Source: Cellulosilyticum ruminicola JCM 14822 (GTDB taxonomy: Bacteria > Bacillota > Clostridia > Lachnospirales > Cellulosilyticaceae). From it: a stretch of DNA of 44,767 nt. Shown one piece after another: positions 25,035-34,000 of the stretch (position 1 is the stretch's first letter; each line of letters opens with the position of its first letter). The stretch is from the NCBI RefSeq assembly GCF_001311925.1, contig NZ_BBCG01000028.1:1-44767 (forward strand). The letters are read 5' to 3'. The position numbers were made by a program, and so were the translations under genes. The notes beneath the pieces were generated by a model that saw only the letters and a program-made list of their open reading frames with translations, had not been told where the DNA came from and did no database searches.

Positions 25035-26507
25035 TTACTTTATTTGTGTTACATTATAACCTTTTTGTTTTAACTGGTCAATGACACCACTATTGGTGTG
25101 ACTAATATAATGTGCTGCACCCACTATGATAAAATATGTATTCTTTTGATCATCCTTTAAGCACTTTTCAATCTTTTCAACCATTCCCTTATCACGATTT
25201 GTAAGAAGTTTTTGAGTATATTCCGCAGATAATTCTTTATCCTTTATACCATCATCCTGACTATAATATTTTTTAAAACCTTCTATATCTCCATTTTTGA
25301 TTAATGTAAGCCATTCACTACTAGACTTTTCTAATTCCCACAAATCATCTTCATCCCAATCCGAGTAACTTGGTGAATATAAGAAACTGCCTAAGCTCTG
25401 AAGTAATACTGTTTCTTGTAAATCATCAGAAAAACTATCAAACATACCTGCTTGTAATTCATAGCTTTCTAATCCATAAATTTTTTTATCATCGAAATGC
25501 GCTTTCGTAAAGAAATAATTATCTACACCATAATCTGATGACCCTTCGGATTTATCTAACTGCATTGTATCGTCTGTGCTATAAGAAGAAATATAACTAC
25601 TTAGATACCATACCTTTAACTGACTCATTTCTTCTTCAGTTAAATCAAATAAATCACTATAACTTAATAAAAGTTCATAAGTTGCTTTTGAAACATGATC
25701 TTTTAATGATGTGCCATCTGTATATCTAATTGCTTTTATAAACTTATCATAATCTGCTTCATTAGATTCATCTATTTCAAATCCTACTACATCAGCCTTA
25801 TTATAAGCATCAAGTACTTTTTTACTAAAAGGATATAATCTTGAATCTGCTGCATGCACAGAACCTAATAAATATACTTCACTTTTACCACCATCTACTT
25901 TCCAAAAATATCCTTTAGTGCTTGCATCAAACTCTTCATATAGCCAATCAACTAAACGTGTCCCTAAAACGATTCCTTCTTCTACTGTACATGGATTTTT
26001 TAATGCTATCTTACTCGTTTTAGAATCTATAATACCATGAGCTTTCATAAATGTAACCGCATCTACTTTATTCAAACCTAGTTCCTTAGGATATGCAAAT
26101 TGCTTAATTACCCCAAAAAGTTGCTTTATAACTTCCCCTTTAGTGGCTCCCTTAATCACCGAATCTGTATTTCCATCTTTAAGCCTTACACCTGGAATTT
26201 GACTAATCCTAGTTTCTACACCTAATTGTAATTCTTCTATTTGTTCTTTACTCATTTTTATTTTAAAATTATCATGCCAGCCCAGAGGATAAATACCATA
26301 ATTTTGGCCTTCCATTACTATATCCACAGCCCATACACTTGGATAATCATCACTTTCTTCTTGTGGTATTACATTAGTGGCTTCTATCTCTTCTGAAGGT
26401 GCATCAGCCTCTGTTACCTCTTCTGCCATTAATGGCATAATAGCTAACGCCCCAATTAATGTAAATAGGCCCCATCTTTTCAATCTCTCTTTATAGCTAC
26501 TCTTCAT
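25035..26507 (-). CDS. Exported TraB/GumN family protein with an SLH-like region
   Basis: A 490-residue protein with a signal peptide (KERLKRWGLFTLIGALAIMPLMA) cut near residue 28, then an acidic linker. Residues about 120-190 resemble a single S-layer-homology-type repeat (AVTFMKAHGIIDSKT, CTVEEGIVLGTRLVDWLY). Residues about 205-490 are the TraB/GumN domain: FWKVDGGKSEVYLLGSVHAA, VVGFEIDES and, near the end, TYFIIVGAAHYISHTNSGVI with the two GxxH motifs that suggest a metal-dependent hydrolase, as proposed for the related TIKI/Tiki fold. The substrate is unknown. The 3' end doubles as the promoter of the thi operon. Confidence 0.85.
   Translation of the reverse strand: MKSSYKERLKRWGLFTLIGALAIMPLMAEEVTEADAPSEEIEATNVIPQEESDDYPSVWAVDIVMEGQNYGIYPLGWHDNFKIKMSKEQIEELQLGVETRISQIPGVRLKDGNTDSVIKGATKGEVIKQLFGVIKQFAYPKELGLNKVDAVTFMKAHGIIDSKTSKIALKNPCTVEEGIVLGTRLVDWLYEEFDASTKGYFWKVDGGKSEVYLLGSVHAADSRLYPFSKKVLDAYNKADVVGFEIDESNEADYDKFIKAIRYTDGTSLKDHVSKATYELLLSYSDLFDLTEEEMSQLKVWYLSSYISSYSTDDTMQLDKSEGSSDYGVDNYFFTKAHFDDKKIYGLESYELQAGMFDSFSDDLQETVLLQSLGSFLYSPSYSDWDEDDLWELEKSSSEWLTLIKNGDIEGFKKYYSQDDGIKDKELSAEYTQKLLTNRDKGMVEKIEKCLKDDQKNTYFIIVGAAHYISHTNSGVIDQLKQKGYNVTQIK
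25053..25081 (-). promoter_or_regulatory. thi operon promoter inside the TraB/GumN gene
   Basis: Minus-strand TTGACC (25076-25081), 17 bases, TATAAT (25053-25058). It lies within the last 16 codons of the upstream gene (stop at 25035). Transcription would start near 25046, leaving about 25 bases before the riboswitch. Confidence 0.8.
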
Positions 26508-26672
26508 TTCATATCCCCCTTGTATCTAGCTTATTTATTATATCTATTATTTCTCTGTCTTCTTAAAATCCTTATCCTATGTACAACTTTAGACTATCTT
26601 TACTCATTATACACCTTATTTTAAAAATCATTACAGTCTTTTAAACTCATTTATGCTACATATAATCTAAAA

Positions 26673-26721
26673 AGGCATTTTAGCCAAAAATAACCAAAGT
26701 ATTTGTGATACTAAAATGCCT
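26673..26721 (-). terminator. Terminator of the tRNA-Leu/tRNA-Ser transcript
   Basis: AGGCATTTTAG (26673-26683) and CTAAAATGCCT (26711-26721), a perfect 11-bp stem, followed on the minus strand by a short U-run. It lies 64 bases past tRNA-Ser. The remaining bases up to the TraB/GumN start hold nothing else I can support. Confidence 0.75.
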
Positions 26722-26784
26722 CATGTCTTAAAACTATTTAATGTATATAACGAAAAAGGTCACCCTTTCGGATGACCTATCTAA

Positions 26785-26870
26785 CGCAGAGACTGGGATT
26801 CGAACCCAGGGAGGTGTTACCCTCGCCGGTTTTCAAGACCGGTGCCTTAAACCAACTCGACCATCTCTGC
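26785..26870 (-). tRNA. tRNA-Ser(UGA)
   Basis: 86 nt. Acceptor GCAGAGA/TCTCTGC, D arm, anticodon loop CTTGAAA with anticodon TGA, long variable arm (GAGG/CCTC) and T arm with GGTTCGAATCC. Discriminator G; no CCA is encoded. The class II shape and anticodon agree. Confidence 0.95.
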
Positions 26871-26905
26871 CTATTAAATTATTTATGCAGCTGGTTGAAT
26901 AAATA

Positions 26906-26988
26906 TGCCCGAGACCGGAATCGAACCGGTACGAGGGTTAGCTCGCAGGATTTTAAGTCCTGTGCGTCTGCCAGTTCCGCCACTCGGC
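26906..26988 (-). tRNA. tRNA-Leu(UAA), acceptor stem lacks one base
   Basis: Class II tRNA with anticodon TAA in loop CTTAAAA, long variable arm and T arm GGTTCGATTCC. The 3' acceptor strand is CTCGGGC plus A. The 5' strand reads GCCGAG instead of the matching GCCCGAG. Adding one C (GGG rather than GG at 26986-26987 on the plus strand) gives a perfect 7-bp stem. As written, the first two pairs cannot form. This matches the single-base losses seen in several protein genes here. Confidence 0.9.
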
Positions 26989-27019
26989 ACAACACTTGCT
27001 CAACCATTACTGCCTACTT

Positions 27020-27048
27020 AGTATATTATAAATACAGACTTACGTCAA
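27020..27048 (-). promoter_or_regulatory. Promoter of the tRNA-Leu/tRNA-Ser operon
   Basis: Minus-strand TTGACG (27043-27048), 17 bases, TATACT (27020-27025). The start would be about 25 bases upstream of tRNA-Leu. The miniature IS66 element begins 21 bases upstream of the -35 box, and its target duplication 13 bases upstream. Confidence 0.7.
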
Positions 27049-27068
27049 TACTTTTTTAAAACTTTTTT

Positions 27069-27513
27069 GTAACTGTTCAGCCGCTATTTTAAGCAAAGAG
27101 CACATTCAGTCACCATTTTATGAATAGTTCCAGTACTAACAATATCAACTTCATATCGTTTTTCTGCAACAGTACAAGACTTAGAACACTTACTAAAAGA
27201 TGAACAATTCTTGCATGCATCAGGTATATGAGGAATGATATCATTAGGTTCTTGAGTAATAGAAAAACTGGAGCCTTTATGACCTTTTTGGGCACCTTGT
27301 TTTTTATCAGAATATTTCCGAAGACTTTTAGGCTGTGGTTTACTAAGGCCATCACTAAATGGTAGTTTAGAACTATTTTTACTATTCTTATTGAGCTTTT
27401 CTTTAAGCTCAGCAATTTCAATTTTTTGTTTTTGAATAGTTTCAGTTAGCTTGTTAATAGTAGCAGTTTGTTCTGAAATAATATATTTATTCAGCCAACG
27501 GCTGAACAGTTAC
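27069..27513. mobile_element. IS66-derived miniature element with 8-bp target duplication
   Basis: A 445-bp element bounded by perfect 15-bp inverted repeats GTAACTGTTCAGCCG (27069-27083) and its complement (27499-27513). The termini start with GTAA, as IS66-family ends do. Directly outside lie identical 8-bp repeats ACTTTTTT (27061-27068 and 27514-27521), the duplication size typical of IS66. Inside there is only an N-terminal piece of the large transposase TnpC. No tnpA or tnpB and no catalytic region remain, so movement would need a full-length IS66 elsewhere. It sits between the tRNA promoter and the terminator of the NRPS/ABC operon and breaks no gene. Confidence 0.85.
27084..27509 (-). 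pseudogene. IS66 TnpC N-terminal remnant
   Basis: The open stretch (about 141 codons, no ATG near its beginning) reads as the IS66 transposase N-terminal region: a leucine-zipper-like part (ATINKLTETIQKQKIEIAEL), the NKNSKNSSKLPFSDG motif with KPQPKSLRK, and GAQKGHKGSSF. The zinc-finger part with PDACKNCSSFSKC and ECALC follows. It ends in TAG directly at the left inverted repeat, so the DDE domain is deleted. Other frames here are not coding. Confidence 0.8.
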
Positions 27514-27535
27514 ACTTTTTTAATTTTTTTCTAAA

Positions 27536-27586
27536 AAAACACACGTTACTTTAAACATTGCCTACGCTTAAAATAACATGTGTTTT
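27536..27586 (-). terminator. Terminator of the NRPS/ABC operon
   Basis: A 19-base arm starting AAAACACACGTTA (27536 onward) pairs at 17 of 19 positions with the arm ending ACATGTGTTTT (27568-27586). Read on the minus strand it is followed by GTTTTTTTAG. It begins 9 bases after the stop of the last ABC gene. Confidence 0.85.
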
Positions 27587-27594
27587 GCTATAAC

Positions 27595-29291
27595 TTAATT
27601 CGTTTGTAATTTTGAAATACACTGCGCTTCAAATGTGCCATCTTTAAGCATATAAACGTTATCTGCATTTTGGATTGTCTGTAGTTTATGGGCAATCGTA
27701 ATAACCGTCTTTCCCTTCATTAACACATTCAATGCATGTTGTACAATATCTTCATTTTCAGAATCCAAAGCAGCTGTTGCTTCATCTAACAATAAGATTG
27801 GTGCATCTTTTAATATCGCTCTTGCAATGGCAATACGCTGTTTTTGTCCACCTGATAGCCCCATCCCATTTATACCGATTCTTGTATTATAACCTTCAGG
27901 TAATTCCATAATAAAGTTATGCGCATTTGCCATTTGTGCTGCTTTTATAATTTCAGTATCTGTTGCATTCATTTTACCAAACTGTATATTTTCTCGAATT
28001 GTTCCTTCAAACATAAATGCATCTTGAGAAACATACGCCGTAATATTTCTTAGATCTCCTAATGTATAATTACTAATTTCCTTATGGTTGATTATAATTT
28101 CACCTGCAGTCTTTTTATAAAATCCCATAAGCAATTTAAATAATGTGGTTTTTCCACAACCACTAGGACCTATAACTACTATATTTTCTCCCTCATTAAT
28201 ATTAAGGTTAGCATTTGATAATATACTTTTCTTATTGTCATAAGAGAAGCTTACATTATTAAGACTAATCATCTCCTGTGTATATGTTGCTATATGACTT
28301 ACATCTTTATTTTCTTCACTGTTACTTTCTGGTTCTTCATTTAATACTGTAAGTATTACATTTGTACTAGCTAATGCACTTTGAATATTGTTTACAAAGA
28401 TACCTATATTTAAAAACATAAATGTAATATTATTTTGTAATGTAATAACTGCAATAACTGTACTTAAGTCTGTTTTTCCTGATTTAATCATTATAAGCCC
28501 AATGATTAATATCCCTAAAAAATTAAATGATGACCAAAAGAAGTTAATCGCTTCAACTTGAGAAAGTTTCGATATTCTCTTTATTATTTGATTGGTAAGT
28601 ACTTCATTTTGCCTGAAATATCGTTTTGTAACAACTTGTCCCATTTTAAATAATTTCATATCAGTTACACCACTAATAATCTCTACCATTAAACTTGTGA
28701 TGCTACCGAGTCTTTTTTGAATGTCCTCACCAAGTAATCTTATTTTTTTTAACAAAAAATTGTATTTGAAAGGAAGAACAATACACCTAAAATAATTGCT
28801 ACTATAAATAATCTCCATTCTAAAATATATATTGAAATTAATGAACCAATAGCCATTACAGTTGTTACAATTACCATTCTGACACAGTTTCTAAAAGCAT
28901 CTTCTACTATATTTAAATCATTAGATAAAATAGACATTAACTTTCCTGTATCATGTGTTTCAAAATAAGAAAGTGGCATCTCTAATAAGTGATTAATCAC
29001 ATCTTCTCTTATTTCATTAATAATCTTTCTAACAGTATATCCACGTACATAGCAGCCAATAGGGTCAATAATACATGAACCAGCAATAATAAGAAAGATA
29101 AGTATAAATACATTATATAAAATAGATAAATCCTTTTGTGTCACAGCTCTTATAAGTTCTTTATTAACAAAGGCATAAAGGATGTACATACTTGGATAAG
29201 CAATACTACTTAATATAAGAGCGACTGCATATAACCTACTATTACGCTTCATTAATTTAATAAAGCCAAGTAATTCTTTTAAATTAAACAT
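27595..29291 (-). CDS. ABC exporter half-transporter (membrane + ATPase), second of pair, interrupted by a frameshift
   Basis: The first piece (28749-29291) holds the start of the membrane domain (KRNSRLYAVALILSSIAYPS, FETHDTGKLMSILSNDLNIVE). The second (27595 to about 28775) holds the rest (FKYNFLLKKIRLLGEDIQKR) and the ATPase with Walker A GPSGCGKTT, signature LSGGQKQR and Walker B ILLLDEATAALD. One more base near 28767-28775 (CC to CCC on the coding strand) joins LGVLFFPFKYNF and gives a 565-residue protein. With the gene 11 bases upstream it would form a heterodimeric type IV exporter, probably for the NRPS product. The Met at 28818 is not a true start. Confidence 0.85.
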
Positions 29292-29302
29292 TTGTGTACC
29301 TC

Positions 29303-31051
29303 CTATATCGCATCTGCTACTGCAAATTGTTTCTGATAAAGTTGATAGTACATCTCTTTATTACTAAGGAGTTGTTCATGTGTTCCACTTTCTACTACTT
29401 GCCCTTGATCTATAACGTATATCCAATCAGATTGCTGGATTGTTGAATACCGATGGGCAATAACTAAGGTCGTTCTATTTTTCATAAATCTTTCTAAAGC
29501 TTCACATACTAATACTTCTGATTCATAATCCAAGGCAGATGTAGGTTCATCCAAAAGTAAAATTGAAGCATTCTTTATAATTGCACGTGCTATAGCAATA
29601 CGTTGTCTTTGACCTCCAGATAAATTTTCTCCATTTTCCTGTACTAAAGTTTCAAACTGATTAGGCATATCCATAATAAAATCATATGCGTTTGCCATTT
29701 TAGCTGCATTAATGACCTGTTCAAAAGAAACATTTTCTTCTCCATAGATAATATTCTCCATAATAGATCCTTTAAAAAAGCTAGACTTTTGAGATACATA
29801 TGAAATATTATCTCTAATACATTCTAAACTTAAATCTTTTAATTCCTTACCAAATAGCTTTATAGAACCTTGCTGATTTTCATAAAATCCACATAGTATA
29901 TTCATAATTGTTGTTTTCCCACAACCACTTTGACCAACTAAGGCTACTGCTTGATTTTTAGGAACCTTCAAGCTAATACCTTTTAAAATTTCATAATCTT
30001 TTTTATAAGCAAAATGTAAATCTTTCAGTTCAATAGCTATTTCCTCTTCTGGAATCATTTCATTATTACCTGTTGTTCTTTCTTCTTTCTTATCAAATAG
30101 TTGTTGTATTCTTTCTAATGCCCCAACAGCCCTACTTACCCCATTAATAACTTCTGGTAATACTGTTGCTGGTTGAATTAAATAATCTAATAACTGAATA
30201 AATGCAATAAGATGACCTAATAAAATTTCACCTTTAATAGCTAAATAACCACCATATATAATGGCAATTAATTTTGGGAAGTGTTTCATCATAATAAATG
30301 AAGGCAACATAAATGCTGAGTATTTTTCTACTTTATTTCCTTCTAAAACACTTACATTAAATTCTTTATTCATCTTACTTTCTAAGACTTCTTCCAATCT
30401 ATAAGATTTAACAACCTCTACTCCTTTTAATGCATCTAATACTATGGTAAGCCCTTTACCCACTAATTCTAAGCTTCTTTTTGTATGGAATGTTATCTTT
30501 CCTTTTAAACATGTTGTTACAATTAAAGCTACTATAATGCATCCAAAACTTACCAAAGAAAGCTTCCAGCTTAATGTCACCATAAATATGGCTGCACATA
30601 TAAACATAATAGGTTGGAAAATAAAATCTGCCAGATTCAAGGTTAAGAAATTAGAAATTTCTTTTATATCATTATTAACCCTTGAGATTAAGTCACCTGC
30701 TGATAAATCATCAATTTCACTCATTTGTATATTTTTAATATGTAATACTAAGCTATCTTTTAAGTTTTGTGTTACCTTATTTCCAAAATAGCCTACACAA
30801 TACTTTGATAAATAGCTAGCAAAAATGCCAGCTATCATGAGTAGTGCCAAAATAATAATCAGTGAAATAATTTTACTACTATCTATGATTGATATGTCGT
30901 TAATAATATCTCTAATAAATATAGTTTTTACAATATTTATTAGTGCAATAAAACCCATTGAAAAAATACTTAAATACAAATACTTTTCATATTGCTTATT
31001 GTATTCCTTTAACCACTTTATGCTACCTAATAAACTCTTGTCTTCTTTCAT
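29303..31051 (-). CDS. ABC exporter half-transporter (membrane + ATPase), first of pair
   Basis: A complete 582-residue fused permease/ATPase. Six membrane segments lie in residues about 20-300, with the coupling region DDLSAGDLISRVNNDIKEI. The nucleotide-binding domain follows: Walker A GQSGCGKTTIMN (about 375), Q-loop YVSQ, signature LSGGQRQRIAIARA, Walker B ILLLDEPTSALD and H-loop IAHR. It starts 30 bases after the NRPS stop and is followed after 11 bases by a second half-transporter, so the three genes form one operon. Export of the peptide product is inferred from this linkage. Confidence 0.92.
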   Translation of the reverse strand: MKEDKSLLGSIKWLKEYNKQYEKYLYLSIFSMGFIALINIVKTIFIRDIINDISIIDSSKIISLIIILALLMIAGIFASYLSKYCVGYFGNKVTQNLKDSLVLHIKNIQMSEIDDLSAGDLISRVNNDIKEISNFLTLNLADFIFQPIMFICAAIFMVTLSWKLSLVSFGCIIVALIVTTCLKGKITFHTKRSLELVGKGLTIVLDALKGVEVVKSYRLEEVLESKMNKEFNVSVLEGNKVEKYSAFMLPSFIMMKHFPKLIAIIYGGYLAIKGEILLGHLIAFIQLLDYLIQPATVLPEVINGVSRAVGALERIQQLFDKKEERTTGNNEMIPEEEIAIELKDLHFAYKKDYEILKGISLKVPKNQAVALVGQSGCGKTTIMNILCGFYENQQGSIKLFGKELKDLSLECIRDNISYVSQKSSFFKGSIMENIIYGEENVSFEQVINAAKMANAYDFIMDMPNQFETLVQENGENLSGGQRQRIAIARAIIKNASILLLDEPTSALDYESEVLVCEALERFMKNRTTLVIAHRYSTIQQSDWIYVIDQGQVVESGTHEQLLSNKEMYYQLYQKQFAVADAI

Positions 31052-31081
31052 AATTTCAGCACTCCTTAACTTTCTAGTCCA

Positions 31082-34000
31082 CTATGCTCTAACAAGGCTT
31101 GTTAATATATTCATATAAGTTTGAGCTAATTCTTCTATACTTTCTTTATTAGAAATACATGGATTATACTCCCATACAATTTCTAAGCATTGATCTTTTA
31201 ATGCACCACTTAATGATAAGATATTAGTGAAACGATTTTCTCCAGGGTTAGCATTATAACCACTTGTTTCGTCTGCTTTTCTAAAAATATCATCATCATT
31301 TACTTGGTTAATAGCACCCCTGTAATTAAATGCTATTTCGTCCTTACGTAAACTATGTAATTTCTCAACTAATGCTTTATCTTTTGATAAATCATTTATA
31401 ATGTGATATCCATATCCTTCATTTGGAATACTATTCATTTGATTTTTAAAGTCTTTTAAATCTTCATTTAAATCATCTAGTCTATTATCTTTTAGTAATA
31501 ATATTCTTCCCTGTGCTTTCCATCCCCATGTCTTAGATAAATCTACGTGTCTCATTGTTGGAATCATACTATGTCCATTTCCGATGAATGTAAGTTCAAC
31601 CCATTGACTTCCAATAAATTGGCTAACTGCTTTTGTAAGTGCCCATACTAATGCATCTTCTAAGTTCATACCATATTTAATAGGTAATTCTCTCACTAAA
31701 ACCTGTGATTCTTCTAATGTGAAATGATTAACTACAGTTTTAACTGAACCAACTAAATTTTGAGCCATATTTTCTGGATAATCTAAAGGCACATGATTTA
31801 CTTCATTCCAAGGTAATTCAGTCCAGTATTTAATTTCTTTATGCATTTCATCAGAAACTGCATATTTTTCTGTTGCTTCAATCCATTCTTGAATAGTAAC
31901 TTCTTTTTCTCCTAAGTCAATGTTACCTGTTTCCATGAGTTGTATATAGCCTTGTTCTAAATCTTTAACAAAGCTTGCTAAAGAACCACCATCCATAAGA
32001 ATGTGATGTATTACAATAAGTAATCTACCATCTCTCTTTTCACCGAAGTTCATATATGTTACATTCATGTATGGTCCTTCTTCAAGATTAAAGCTCTGCT
32101 GTACTTTATTTGCATAAGATTCTATAAAGGCTACTTCTTCTGATTCTGCAATATGTTCTAGATTTTCTACATAGAATGGTATTTTGCCTTCTTCTGGTGC
32201 ACTCATGTATTGTACCCACTCACCATTTTCTTTAGTAAAGTGTGATCTTAAACAATCATTCTTTCTCCATAAGTAATCTAATACTTGTTGTAATTTAACT
32301 ACATCAAAATCTGCATCCACTTTAAATATTCTGCTGATATTGAATTGATTTGGATAAACACGATCTTTTATTACATTGAGGTACCATCTTTGACCTAATG
32401 TTAATGGAACTTTTCCTACTAATGGTTGTTTAATTGTTACTTCTGTTGTTGCTGCCACTTCTTCTACAAACTCATTATTTTCAATCATTTCAGCTATTAC
32501 AACTGCCATTTTTCTAATAGTAGGCACTTCGAAGATTGTTCTAACTGGTAATTCTACGCCATACTTCTTATAAATCTGAGCAACTAATTGAGTCGCTATA
32601 AGTGAATGTCCGCCACATTCAAAGAAGTTAGCAACTACACTTATTTGTTTTCTTCTAAGTGCTTCACACCATATTTTCTCTAATTTCTGTTCAATTTCAT
32701 TACTTGGTGCTACATAAACCTTATTGTCATTTTCTAATAAATCTTTTGGCTCTTCTAATACTTTTCTATCTACTTTACCTGTAGCTGTTAATGGCATTTT
32801 TTCTAATTCTACAAAGTATGCTGGTACCATATAATCTGGTAAGTAATTAAGTAGGAACTCTCTTAATGTGCTTGTATCAAATTTTTCTTTAACTACTATA
32901 TACCCTACTAAATATTTTTCGCCCTCTTCACGTTCAAAAAGTTTAACTGCTGCTTTAGCAATTTTTTCATGACGTGCTAATGCTAATTCAATATCTCCTA
33001 ACTCTACTCTGAATCCTCTAATTTTAACTTGATAATCTTTTCGTCCTACTAACTCTACATTGCCATCAGACATATATCTTACTAAATCACCACTCTTATA
33101 TAAGATATGATTTCTATCAAATGCACTGATTACAAATTTTTCTTTATTAAGTTGTTCGTTATTTAAGTAACCTTTAGCTACACAGTCCCCAATAACACAC
33201 ATTTCTCCAATGCTTCCATAAGGAACTAATTGTTCATCATCATTTAAAATAAGTATCTTAGTATTTGATAATGGTTTCCCAATAGGTACTCTTGTATAAT
33301 CTTCTTTTAAATCTCTTGTATCATAGCATAATGCATTTGATGAACATTCTGATGCACCATATAAATTGAGTAATGGTACATTAGGAAAACATTTATACCA
33401 TTTTTTAATCATAGACATCGGAATAGGCTCTGCACTTGTTGTACCTAAACGGAGTGTATCCCATTTAGTTTTCTTAGTTTCAGCTTGTAATAAGATACCT
33501 TGAATAAGTGCTGGTGTTGCAAGGAAATATGAAACTTTGTTGTTCACTAATTTATCCCATAACATAGCTGGATCTAGTATATCTTCTCTAGTTACTAATA
33601 AAGTTGGAATTCCTGCTAATAGACCGCCGAAGCATTCCCAAGTTGCTGCAACAAGGGCATAAGATTTATGGAATACTGCAACGTCTGTGTCATTAAATGG
33701 ATATTCTTCCCACATCCAATTAAGTCTATTAATAACTGAACGATGGCTTACTATTACACCTTTTGGTTTTCCTGTAGAAGATGAAGTATAAATAACATTT
33801 AATGTATCTTCTACTGTTGTATGGCATTCTAAGTTGTCATCACTTTCTTGACCAATTTCTTGAGCTTCTGTATCTATGAATACTTTTGTATATTCTTTAT
33901 CATCAAATTGATCTAAATTAGATTTTAAGACAATGAATTCTGCATTTGTATCTTCTAAGATACCCATTAATCTTTGTTTAGGATAATGGTTATCTAATGG

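Noticed and set aside
26772-27059. 95-codon plus-strand ORF across the tRNA genes
   Set aside because: It is antisense to tRNA-Ser and tRNA-Leu and is a chance frame.
27110-27421. 103-codon minus-strand ORF in the IS66 element
   Set aside because: It is out of frame with the recognisable TnpC reading (NKNSKNSSKLPFSDG, PDACKNCSSF), so it is a shadow frame.
28600-28818. Independent start of an ABC protein at 28818
   Set aside because: The preceding residues (MEIIYSSNYFRCIVLP) are out-of-frame sequence; the real membrane domain begins in the upstream piece.
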